Source of the DNA: JAAZLS01 sp964585925
GTDB taxonomy: Bacteria > Bacillota > Dethiobacteria > DTU022
Direction of reading: 5' to 3'
NCBI GenBank assembly: GCA_964585925.1
Contig: CAZPFS010000024.1
Coordinates: 1 to 31,078, forward strand
Length of the DNA: 31,078 nt
Part shown: positions 24,597-31,078 of the stretch, one piece after another
Layout: every line of letters begins with the position of its first letter
Numbering within the stretch: the first letter of the stretch is position 1
Made by a program: the position numbers and the translations under genes
The notes under the pieces: model-generated
The model's input: only the letters and a program-made list of their open reading frames with translations
What the model was told of the DNA's origin: nothing
The model's database searches: none

Positions 24597-25271
24597 GTGA
24601 TTTGCCTGAAAAACAGCTATCAACAGTCACTTACCGATCTGTGGAAGGAAGGGGCCCCGGGAGGCACAGAAAACGCGGCCACGCAATTGGCAGGGCTGAG
24701 AGACAGTTGCCTTCAATGCAGCCTCTGTCCCCTTCGTCGGGGATGCCGGCAGGTGGTATTTGGCGAGGGCAGCCCGGACAGTTGCCTGATGCTGGTGGGT
24801 GAAGGCCCGGGTTCGGAAGAAGATCGGCTGGGCAGGCCCTTCGTGGGCGCCGCCGGGCAATTGCTGAGCCGCATACTGGAAGCAGTGCGGATAAACCGGG
24901 AAGAGGTCTATATCACCAACATCGTTAAATGCCGCCCGCCGCTCAACCGGGCTCCGAATCCTTCGGAAATAGCCTCTTGTCTTCCTTATTTGCGAAAGCA
25001 AATTGAAATACTGGACCCGCCGGTGATAGTGTGCATGGGAGCGGTGGCTGCGCGGATTTTGATCGGGGGCAGCCTGTCAATTACCCGGCTGCGCGGGCAG
25101 TGGCAAGAAAAAGAGGGCCGGCGGCTGATGCCGACCTTTCATCCGGCGGCGCTGTTGAGGGATCCGGGTAAAAAAAGGCCGGTGTGGGAAGATTTCAAAC
25201 AGGTGGCCGAATATTACCGCCAATTAAGACGGGAGCCGAACGATGGCCAAAGAAAAAATATTAATAGTTGA
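24597..25271 (+). CDS. Type 4 uracil-DNA glycosylase (Fe-S)
   Basis: This enzyme removes uracil from DNA to begin base excision repair. The 224-aa product has the family 4 arrangement: CLQC (Cys38, Cys41), then VFGEG, the active-site motif GEGPGSEEDRLGRPFVG (about 68-84), ITNIVKCRPP (Cys112), Cys128 and the second motif FHPAALLR. The four cysteines should hold a 4Fe-4S cluster. The start is uncertain. GTG at 24597 has no upstream ribosome binding site; the perfect GGGAGGTGA at 24592-24600 instead points to the in-frame CTG at 24606, 8 nt downstream. The end overlaps the response regulator gene by 29 nt. Confidence 0.88.
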   Translation: MICLKNSYQQSLTDLWKEGAPGGTENAATQLAGLRDSCLQCSLCPLRRGCRQVVFGEGSPDSCLMLVGEGPGSEEDRLGRPFVGAAGQLLSRILEAVRINREEVYITNIVKCRPPLNRAPNPSEIASCLPYLRKQIEILDPPVIVCMGAVAARILIGGSLSITRLRGQWQEKEGRRLMPTFHPAALLRDPGKKRPVWEDFKQVAEYYRQLRREPNDGQRKNINS

Positions 25272-25935
25272 TGATGAAAAAACGCTGGTAAAGGCTCTCA
25301 AATTCAACCTGGAGAAGGAAGGATTTAGGGTAAGGGAGGCCTACGACGGTGAAGAAGCTTTACAGAAGGTATTTGAAGACCCTCCCGACCTGATTATCCT
25401 GGATCTGATGCTGCCGGAGCTGGATGGTCTTGAGGTATGCCGACGCATTCGCAGAAAGCTGGATCTGCCGATAATCATGCTTACCGCCCGGGGGGAAGAT
25501 ATCGACAAGGTGTTGGGACTTGAACTGGGAGCCGATGATTATTTAACCAAACCATTCAATCCCCGGGAGTTGGTGGCCCGGATCAAGGCGATCTTGAGGA
25601 GAAGCGTCCCCCGTGAGGAGGGTTTCCAGCAGTATATTCAGTTGGGGGATCTGCAGTTGGATCTGTTGCAACACCGGGCCCGCCTCCGGCAAAAAAACAT
25701 CGATTTAACCTCCAAGGAATTTACCCTGCTTAGTTTTCTGGCCTCCAATGCCGGCCGGGTGTATTCACGGGAACAGCTGCTGGAACAGGTTTGGGGGCGC
25801 GATTACGGTGGAGATATCCGGACGGTAGATGTCCATATCCGCCACCTAAGGGAGAAACTGGAAAAAGATCCCGGAAACCCGGATCTGATCATCACCGTTT
25901 GGGGTACCGGTTACAAATTCAGAGAGGAGCTGTAA
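25243..25935 (+). CDS. OmpR/PhoB-family response regulator
   Basis: The 230-aa product has an N-terminal receiver domain with acidic Asp10/Asp11, phospho-acceptor Asp54 (LIILDLMLPELDG), the switch Thr81 (MLTARG) and Lys103 (TKPFNPREL). The C-terminal winged helix ends in VDVHIRHLREKLEKD and WGTGYKF. It resembles WalR and PhoP of Gram-positive bacteria. The ATG at 25243 lies inside the end of the uracil-DNA glycosylase gene, with GGGAG at 25231-25235. Its TAA stop shares a base with the sensor kinase ATG, so the pair is translationally coupled. The regulated genes cannot be deduced. Confidence 0.95.
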   Translation: MAKEKILIVDDEKTLVKALKFNLEKEGFRVREAYDGEEALQKVFEDPPDLIILDLMLPELDGLEVCRRIRRKLDLPIIMLTARGEDIDKVLGLELGADDYLTKPFNPRELVARIKAILRRSVPREEGFQQYIQLGDLQLDLLQHRARLRQKNIDLTSKEFTLLSFLASNAGRVYSREQLLEQVWGRDYGGDIRTVDVHIRHLREKLEKDPGNPDLIITVWGTGYKFREEL

Positions 25936-27365
25936 TGTTCGCCTTCCGCAGCTTCCGCTCACGGCTCACCGTGACCTTTCTGGCGATTATCCTGGTGGTA
26001 ATGGTAATTATCAGCTTTTTTTTATATAACCTCCTACAGTATTACTACTTAAGACATTTTCAAGAAAACCTCAGCCGAACCGGGTATCTGGCGGCAGAAT
26101 TTGTGGCCGATTACCTGGGCGATATTCAGGATCATTCCCGCTTGGGCGGCCTGGCTGAAAATTTCAGCCGCCAGTCTCGGGCCCGGGTTTTATTTCTCAA
26201 TATGGAGGGAGTGGTGGTCGGCGATTCCGTGCGCATTGGAGGCTTGATGGGGGAAAAACTGGTCCGGGAAGAGATAACCGCTGCCCTGGATGGCCGGGAA
26301 CAGGTAAGCATCCAATACAGCAAACAGACCAGGCAAAAGGTGATGCAGGTGGCGATCCCGGTTTACGAAAGCGGTATCCGAGTGGGAGCAGTTTTTTTAT
26401 CCGCCGGACTGAATGAAATTTATCAGATCCTGGCAGATATACAAAAATTTCTGCTGCTTACCACCCTGGTGGTGATGTTTGTGGTGGGCGGGGGCTGCAT
26501 CATCCTGGCGGGCCGGTTTACCGGTAAAATTGAAATGTTAACCGCCGCCGCGGCTGAAATGGCCGAAGGCAACTTACAGTTGCAAATTCCGGTTACCTCC
26601 AAGGATGAAATCGGAAGGCTGGCCAAACAGTTCAATATCATGGCGGAACGCCTTTACCTGATCAACCGCAATCTGAAAGATTTTGCGGGCAATGTTTCCC
26701 ATGAGCTGCGCACGCCCCTGACCTCCCTCAGCATACTGGTAAAATCGATGCAGGAATATTCAATGGATCCGGAACAGCAAAGCGAGTTCCTGCTGGATAT
26801 GGATCGGGAACTGGAAAGACTGATCAACCTGGTCCAAGATCTCCTGGAGTTGACCAGGGCGGAGCATTTCAGAGATGCTCCTAGGGAAGAATTCTGTCTG
26901 GTGGCCCTGACCAAGGAAATTATCACTCAAATTACCCCCCGTTTTGACCGGCAAGATCTGCGTTTGATTGCCGAGGAATTTCCTTCCACCCCGGTCAGGA
27001 TCTATGGCTCTTCACTGCAGATGCGCCTGGTGATCCACAACCTGCTCGATAATGCCCTGAAATACACCTCGCCCGGAGGCTGGGTACGGCTGTCCATCTC
27101 TCTTAAAGAGGGGGAAGCGGTGATCAGGATCGAAGACACCGGCAGTGGGATACCGGCGGAGGACCTCCCCCATATTTTTGAACGGTTTTACCGGGTGGAT
27201 CGAGCCCGCTCGCGTTCCAAAGGGGGCACCGGTCTGGGACTGGCTATTGCCAAAGAAGTGGTGGAAGCCCACCGAGGGAGAATCCGGGTGGAAACCGCAC
27301 TCGGAAAAGGGAGCGCTTTTTTGGTTTGCCTGCCTCTGTACTGTCCCAAATTGCCAGCGGTATGA
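25935..27365 (+). CDS. Membrane sensor histidine kinase
   Basis: The 476-aa partner of the preceding response regulator. A membrane helix at about 11-34 and another at about 172-192 flank an extracytoplasmic sensor domain of about 135 residues. A HAMP linker follows (about 193-245). The phospho-acceptor His256 is in NVSHELRTPLTSL. The ATPase boxes are NLLDNALKYT (N), DTGSGIP (G1), FERFYR (F) and GGTGLGLAI (G2). It is PhoR/WalK-like, but I see no separate PAS domain. ATG at 25935 overlaps the regulator stop (TAATG) and is preceded by GAGAGGAG at 25921-25928; the frame upstream is only a shadow. Confidence 0.94.
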   Translation: MFAFRSFRSRLTVTFLAIILVVMVIISFFLYNLLQYYYLRHFQENLSRTGYLAAEFVADYLGDIQDHSRLGGLAENFSRQSRARVLFLNMEGVVVGDSVRIGGLMGEKLVREEITAALDGREQVSIQYSKQTRQKVMQVAIPVYESGIRVGAVFLSAGLNEIYQILADIQKFLLLTTLVVMFVVGGGCIILAGRFTGKIEMLTAAAAEMAEGNLQLQIPVTSKDEIGRLAKQFNIMAERLYLINRNLKDFAGNVSHELRTPLTSLSILVKSMQEYSMDPEQQSEFLLDMDRELERLINLVQDLLELTRAEHFRDAPREEFCLVALTKEIITQITPRFDRQDLRLIAEEFPSTPVRIYGSSLQMRLVIHNLLDNALKYTSPGGWVRLSISLKEGEAVIRIEDTGSGIPAEDLPHIFERFYRVDRARSRSKGGTGLGLAIAKEVVEAHRGRIRVETALGKGSAFLVCLPLYCPKLPAV

Positions 27366-27379
27366 TTTTGGGATAAAAT
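27351..27379 (+). promoter_or_regulatory. Candidate argS promoter
   Basis: TTGCCA (27351-27356) and TAAAAT (27374-27379) are each one base from consensus and are 17 bp apart. The -35 lies inside the end of the histidine kinase gene. Transcription would start near 27386, leaving room for the ribosome binding site at 27397. Confidence 0.45.
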
Positions 27380-27406
27380 TAGATAAAACATATATTGGGG
27401 ATAAAC

Positions 27407-29119
27407 ATGATCAGTTACAAGCAAGAAATTGCCCGGCTTCTTCAGCCCCTTACAAATATGGATGGTCCATATATCGAAGGGCTGCTGGAAATCCCTCCCC
27501 GCCCGGAAATGGGCGATCTGGCATTCCCGTGTTTTACCTTGGCGGCTCACCAAAAAATGCCCCCCGGGGATATCGCCGCCGATCTGGCTTTAGATCTAGC
27601 TGGAAAAAGGGGCACTTTTTGGCAAAGGGCTGCTGCTGCCGGGCCGTATCTTAATTTTTATCTGGATCCCCTAGCCCTGGGCCGGGAAACATTGCCGCTG
27701 ATTTTCAAGGAGAAAGATTTTTACGGCGGCGGAAATGAAGGGCGCGGTCAGACGATAGTGATCGATTATTCTTCCCCGAATATTGCCAAGCCTTTTGGAA
27801 TCGGGCATCTGCGCTCTACGGTGATCGGGCATGCCCTGAACCTGATTTTGGGAAACCTCGGTTACCGCTGTATCGGCATAAACCATCTGGGAGACTGGGG
27901 CACTCAATTTGGAAAAATCATCGTCTCCTTTAGACGCTGGGGAGACGAGGCGGAATTGCAAAGCGATCCGGTTAACTATCTTTTCCGGCTGTACGTGCAG
28001 TTTCACCGGCAGGCCGAGCAGGAACCCTCCTTGGAGGAGGAGGCTCGCCACTGGTTCAAACTGCTGGAACAGGGTCACCAGGAAGCGGAAGAGTACTGGC
28101 AAAAATTCCGAGCGTTGAGCCTGGAAAATTACCGGCGTCTGTACAGCTTGCTGGGTATAGAATTTGACTATTATCACGGGGAAAGTCATTACAACGAACA
28201 GCTGGAGCAGACCATCAGGCTGGTTAAGGAAAAAGGGATCGCGGTGGAAAGCGAAGGAGCGCTGGTGGTGGACCTGGAAAAGTACGGGCTGCCGCCCTGT
28301 TTGTTGCAAAAAAAAGACGGGGCCACCTTGTATATTACCCGCGATATTGCCGCCGCCATTTATCGTTACCGGGAATTCAAATTCGACAAGGCGCTCTATG
28401 TGGTGGGGGCCGAGCAGAAGCTGCATTTTGAGCAGTTGTTTAAAATATTGGAACTCCTGGGATTTGACTGGGCCGGGAATATGGTGCATGTTCCCTTTGG
28501 ACTGATCCGGTTCAAGGGGGGCCGTATGTCCACCCGGGAGGGCAAAACAATTCTACTGGAAGAGGTTCTGGAAAAGGCAACCGGCCTGGCTCAGGAAATC
28601 ATCGAAGAGAAAAACCCGGGACTTCAGGACAAGCGCCGGGTGGCGCTGTCTATCGGCCTGGGGGCGGTGCGATTTGGTGATCTCAGCAACGATCGGATCA
28701 AGGATATTGAGTTTGATTGGAACAAGGTCATGGATTTTACAGGTGAAACCGCCTCCTACGTACAATATTCACATGCCCGCATCTGCAGTATATTAAAGAA
28801 AGCCCCCCTGCCGGAAAGGGAAAGAACCCTGGAGTTGCTCGACCGGCTCGGGGAAGAGGAAGAAGCGGCGTTGTTGAAAATACTCTCCCGGCTGCCGGAG
28901 AAGGTTCAGCTGGCGGCGAATGGATACAGGCCCTCCGTCATTGCCCGCTACCTGTTGGAGGTGGCGCGGGAATTCAACCGGTTTTATCACTCTTGCCCGG
29001 TGCTGCTGACCGGGGATAAGGAATTGCAGGCGGCGCGCCTGCTGTTGATTGACGGCGCCAGGCAGGTTCTGGCCAATGGTCTCGGGCTATTGGGGATCGA
29101 TGCCCCGGAAGAGATGTAG
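27407..29119 (+). CDS. argS: Arginyl-tRNA synthetase
   Basis: ArgS charges tRNA-Arg. The 570-aa class I synthetase shows the N-terminal Add-1-like domain, DYSSPNIAKPF before the signature, and the DALR C-terminal anticodon-binding domain. The HIGH signature reads GIGH (131-134), so the first His is Gly. The KMSKS loop reads GRMSTREGK (about 372-380), the lysine-less form usual in many ArgRS. I prefer the ATG at 27407, with GGGGA at 27397-27401, over an in-frame TTG at 27395. A cognate tRNA-Arg gene lies 1.8 kb downstream. Confidence 0.96.
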   Translation: MISYKQEIARLLQPLTNMDGPYIEGLLEIPPRPEMGDLAFPCFTLAAHQKMPPGDIAADLALDLAGKRGTFWQRAAAAGPYLNFYLDPLALGRETLPLIFKEKDFYGGGNEGRGQTIVIDYSSPNIAKPFGIGHLRSTVIGHALNLILGNLGYRCIGINHLGDWGTQFGKIIVSFRRWGDEAELQSDPVNYLFRLYVQFHRQAEQEPSLEEEARHWFKLLEQGHQEAEEYWQKFRALSLENYRRLYSLLGIEFDYYHGESHYNEQLEQTIRLVKEKGIAVESEGALVVDLEKYGLPPCLLQKKDGATLYITRDIAAAIYRYREFKFDKALYVVGAEQKLHFEQLFKILELLGFDWAGNMVHVPFGLIRFKGGRMSTREGKTILLEEVLEKATGLAQEIIEEKNPGLQDKRRVALSIGLGAVRFGDLSNDRIKDIEFDWNKVMDFTGETASYVQYSHARICSILKKAPLPERERTLELLDRLGEEEEAALLKILSRLPEKVQLAANGYRPSVIARYLLEVAREFNRFYHSCPVLLTGDKELQAARLLLIDGARQVLANGLGLLGIDAPEEM

Positions 29120-29174
29120 CTTGTTTTGATTTTATCAGACTGTTTTGGTGGTTTCCCCGCATCGAATATTCTAT

Positions 29175-29210
29175 CCCCTCTCCCCTGGAGGGAGAGGGCC
29201 GGGGTGAGGG
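29175..29210. repeat. G-rich palindromic repeat, copy 1
   Basis: CCCTCTCCC (29176-29184) pairs perfectly with GGGAGAGGG (29190-29198) and is followed by CCGGGGTGAGGG. It resembles dispersed palindromic intergenic repeats seen in many bacterial genomes. A related copy lies at 30667-30695. Confidence 0.55.
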
Positions 29211-29216
29211 AGAAGT

Positions 29217-29248
29217 TTGTTGCCCAAAGTCACGGGCAACAACGTTTT
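29217..29248 (+). terminator. Probable terminator after argS
   Basis: TTGTTGCCC (29217-29225) and GGGCAACAA (29234-29242) form a perfect 9-bp stem with an 8-nt loop. CG and then TTTT (29245-29248) follow. The short T run lowers confidence. Confidence 0.5.
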
Positions 29249-29298
29249 AGATGCTACCGGTGTAAAATTACCGCCGTGGCGGTCAAGGTGGGGATAAA

Positions 29299-30576
29299 GT
29301 GCTGGATTTGAAATTTATCAGGGAAAACCAGAAAACGGTTCAAAATGCGATGGATCTGAAAGGAAAACAGGCCGATTTGAGGTTGCTGCTTTCTTTGGAT
29401 GTACAGCGGCGCGATCTGTTGCAGGAAACGGAATCCCTGAAACAGATCAGAAACACTGTCTCCAAACAGATCGGTCGTTTACAGGGGACCGGCAATACGG
29501 AGATTGCACTTAAACGGGAAAAGATGCAGCAGGTTTCCGGACGGATCAGGCTGCTGGACGAACAGATCCGGCAGGTAGAGGATCAGCTCAACCTGCTGCT
29601 GCTCAGCCTGCCCAACCTTCCTCATCCGGATGTCCCGCCGGGGGAAGGGGAAACGGGGAATATGGAAATCCGCCGCTGGGGCATCCTCCCGGAGCGCTCT
29701 GCAACCCCCCGGCCACACTGGGAGATCGGTGAGACCCTGGGTATTTTGGACTTTCCCCGCGCGGGCAAGATCTCCGGCAGCCGGTTTGCAGTCTATTACG
29801 GCGAGGGGGCCCGCCTGGAGAGAGCTTTGATAAATTTCATGCTGGATCTGCATACTGCCAAGCATGGCTACCGGGAGGTTTTCCCCCCGTTTATGGTGAA
29901 CAGCGCCAGCATGACCGGCACCGGGCAGCTGCCGAAATTTGCGGAGGACGCGTTCAAGATAGAGGGTGCGGATTATTATCTCATTCCTACTGCCGAAGTT
30001 CCCGTAACTAACCTGCATCGGGATGAAATACTTGAGCGGGAACAGTTGCCCCTGTATTATACGGCCTACAGCGCCTGTTTTCGGGCAGAGGCCGGAGCCC
30101 ACGGACGCGACACACGGGGTCTTATCCGGCAGCACCAGTTCAACAAGGTGGAGCTGGTGAAATTCGTGGCTCCCGAGGATTCCAACCGGGAACTGGAGCT
30201 GATGGTCCATAATGCGGAGAAGGTGCTGCAGCTGCTGGGGCTTCCCTATCGGGTGGTGTTGTTGTGCAGCGGAGATCTGGGGTTTGCTGCTGCCAAAACC
30301 TACGATTTAGAGGTTTGGCTCCCTTCGGCTCACACTTACCGGGAAATATCCTCCTGCAGCAATTGTGCAGATTTTCAGGCCCGGCGCGCCGGGATCAGAT
30401 ACCGCTTTGCCCCAGGGCGCAAAGCGGAGTTTGTGCATACCCTGAATGGATCGGGAGTGGCCGTTGGCCGAGCCGTAGCGGCGATACTTGAAAACTACCA
30501 GCAGAAAGACGGAAGCGTGATCATTCCGGAGGTGCTCAGGCCCTATTTCCAGGGAAAAGACTGCATCTCCAAGTAG
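29299..30576 (+). CDS. serS: Seryl-tRNA synthetase
   Basis: SerS charges tRNA-Ser. The 425-aa class II synthetase has the N-terminal coiled-coil tRNA arm (about 30-100), the TGTGQLPKF segment, motif 2 FRAEAGAHGRDTRGLIRQHQF with Arg262, and motif 3 NGSGVAVGRAVAAILENYQ (about 383-401). GTG at 29299 is the start, with AAGGTG at 29285-29290. No T-box core occurs in the 179-bp leader, unlike many Bacillota serS genes. Two tRNA-Ser genes lie just downstream. Confidence 0.96.
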   Translation: MLDLKFIRENQKTVQNAMDLKGKQADLRLLLSLDVQRRDLLQETESLKQIRNTVSKQIGRLQGTGNTEIALKREKMQQVSGRIRLLDEQIRQVEDQLNLLLLSLPNLPHPDVPPGEGETGNMEIRRWGILPERSATPRPHWEIGETLGILDFPRAGKISGSRFAVYYGEGARLERALINFMLDLHTAKHGYREVFPPFMVNSASMTGTGQLPKFAEDAFKIEGADYYLIPTAEVPVTNLHRDEILEREQLPLYYTAYSACFRAEAGAHGRDTRGLIRQHQFNKVELVKFVAPEDSNRELELMVHNAEKVLQLLGLPYRVVLLCSGDLGFAAAKTYDLEVWLPSAHTYREISSCSNCADFQARRAGIRYRFAPGRKAEFVHTLNGSGVAVGRAVAAILENYQQKDGSVIIPEVLRPYFQGKDCISK

Positions 30577-30632
30577 GTGGATTTTTAGAAGTAGAAGCAG
30601 CTTTAAACATCTCCTCTCCGGCAAATTAAATA

Positions 30633-30649
30633 TTTTCCTAGTAGGAAAA
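30633..30649. promoter_or_regulatory. 17-bp perfect palindrome downstream of serS
   Basis: TTTTCCTA-G-TAGGAAAA has 8-bp arms around one base. The single-base centre favours a protein-binding site, though a short 6-bp hairpin with a TAGTA loop is possible. It lies 60 bp before the tRNA promoter. Confidence 0.35.
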
Positions 30650-30666
30650 AGATAAAATATCCTTCG

Positions 30667-30695
30667 CCCTTGATGGGAGGGGTCAGGGTGGGGTG
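30667..30695. repeat. G-rich repeat, copy 2 (degenerate)
   Basis: CCCTTGATGGGAGGGG, followed by TCAGGGTGGGGTG, matches the 3' part of the element at 29175-29210: GGGAG, a purine, GG, then GGG-TG-GG. The stem is reduced to CCC/GGG. It lies between serS and the tRNA promoter. Confidence 0.4.
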
Positions 30696-30709
30696 CCGGC
30701 CGGCTTAAA

Positions 30710-30739
30710 TTGACAGAAGCAGCCGGGCTGTGCTATACT
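30710..30739 (+). promoter_or_regulatory. Promoter of the tRNA cluster
   Basis: A perfect -35 TTGACA (30710-30715) and TATACT (30734-30739) are separated by 18 bp, with TGC before the -10. The first tRNA begins 16 bp after the -10. Confidence 0.8.
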
Positions 30740-30754
30740 TTTTCTACAATCGCG

Positions 30755-30841
30755 GGAGGGGTGTCCGAGCGGTTTAAGGAGCCGGTCTTGAAAATCGGTG
30801 TCCCGAAAGGGCCGTGGGTTCGAATCCCACCCCCTCCGCCA
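30755..30841 (+). tRNA. tRNA-Ser (anticodon UGA)
   Basis: The acceptor stem GGAGGGG (30755-30761) pairs with CCCCTCC (30831-30837), then discriminator G and encoded CCA. The anticodon loop CTTGAAA gives TGA at 30789-30791. A long variable arm, GTCCCGAAAGGGCC, is characteristic of tRNA-Ser. TTCGAAT marks the T loop. Confidence 0.97.
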
Positions 30842-30850
30842 CCGACAAGA

Positions 30851-30944
30851 GGAGAGATGGCCGAGCGGTCGAAGGCGGTCGCCTGCTAAGCGATTAAGCG
30901 GGAAAAAACCTGCTTCGAGGGTTCAAATCCCTCTCTCTCCGCCA
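30851..30944 (+). tRNA. tRNA-Ser (anticodon GCU)
   Basis: The acceptor GGAGAGA (30851-30857) pairs with TCTCTCC (30934-30940), followed by G and CCA. The loop CTGCTAA gives anticodon GCT at 30885-30887. A long variable arm is present (GCGGGAAAAAACCTGC). It starts 9 bp after the first tRNA-Ser. Confidence 0.97.
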
Positions 30945-30947
30945 CAT

Positions 30948-31025
30948 GCGCCCGTAGCTCAGTCCGGATAGAGTAACTGACTACGAATCAGGAGGTCGCA
31001 GGTTCAAATCCTGCCGGGCGTGCCA
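30948..31025 (+). tRNA. tRNA-Arg (anticodon ACG)
   Basis: The acceptor GCGCCCG (30948-30954) pairs with CGGGCGT (31015-31021), with a terminal G-U, then discriminator G and CCA. The loop CTACGAA gives ACG at 30983-30985, expected to be edited to ICG by TadA. The D stem closes with G-U (GCTC/GAGT), and the base of the anticodon stem is an A-G mismatch. It starts 3 bp after the preceding tRNA. Confidence 0.93.
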
Positions 31026-31026
31026 G

Positions 31027-31065
31027 AAAGATATGGCTTTCCGCCAGGGAAGGCCATATCTTTTT
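31027..31065 (+). terminator. Terminator of the tRNA cluster
   Basis: AAAGATATGG (31027-31036) pairs with CCATATCTTT (31054-31063), and the stem continues inward through CTTTCC/GGAAGG-type pairing. It ends in TTTTT (31061-31065). Confidence 0.9.
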
Positions 31066-31078
31066 ATATGGTCCGGGT

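Noticed and set aside
27368..27396. Alternative argS promoter TTGGGA / TATATT
   Set aside because: Transcription would start after or at the ribosome binding site at 27397-27401, leaving no usable leader.
29120..29298. Serine T-box riboswitch in the serS leader
   Set aside because: There is no GGGTGGTACCGCG-like core, and the spacer is accounted for by a repeat and a terminator hairpin.

Overview
The window reads as the replication-origin end of a chromosome from a Gram-positive anaerobe, most likely class Clostridia (Bacillota). The evidence is the order dnaA-dnaN-(DUF721)-remB-gyrB-gyrA, DnaA boxes on both sides of dnaA, strong AGGAGG-type ribosome binding sites, sigma-A promoters, an Ile T-box riboswitch, several TTG and GTG starts, and tRNAs with encoded CCA. 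I cannot name a genus. Every convincing gene lies on the + strand, pointing away from the origin. I see no insertion sequence, phage gene or CRISPR array.

Region 1 (1-8417) is the origin and replication block. It holds a terminator at the left edge, a DnaA-box-containing dnaA upstream region, dnaA, a 250-bp AT-rich origin segment with about six DnaA-box-like sites and a candidate unwinding element, dnaN, a DUF721/DciA-like gene, remB, gyrB with its own promoter, and gyrA. recF and the S4-domain yaaA gene, usually found between dnaN and gyrB in this phylum, are absent.

Region 2 (8423-12890) is central metabolism. It holds a predicted FAD-family lipoprotein with eroded nucleotide-binding and catalytic motifs, a biotin-dependent carboxyltransferase subunit (PycB/OadA/5S family) without a biotin domain, and a succinyl-CoA:acetate-type CoA-transferase. 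The promoter of the CoA-transferase gene carries a Rex-like operator, which suggests NADH/NAD control.

Region 3 (12897-19918) is branched-chain amino acid synthesis. A consensus promoter drives a T-box leader with a probable AUC (Ile) specifier, then ilvE, ilvD, ilvB and ilvN with overlapping or close junctions, followed after a 180-bp gap by leuC and leuD. ilvC, leuA and leuB are missing here and must lie elsewhere if the pathways are complete.

Region 4 (19919-27365) is mixed housekeeping: an EF-G paralogue, D-Ala-D-Ala ligase, a class V aminotransferase, a type 4 uracil-DNA glycosylase, and an OmpR-type response regulator with its sensor kinase in overlapping frames.

Region 5 (27366-31078) is translation: argS and serS, followed by tRNA-Ser(UGA), tRNA-Ser(GCU) and tRNA-Arg(ACG), so two synthetase genes sit next to tRNAs of exactly their own specificities. 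Two related G-rich repeat elements bracket serS. A strong promoter and a strong terminator delimit the tRNA cluster.
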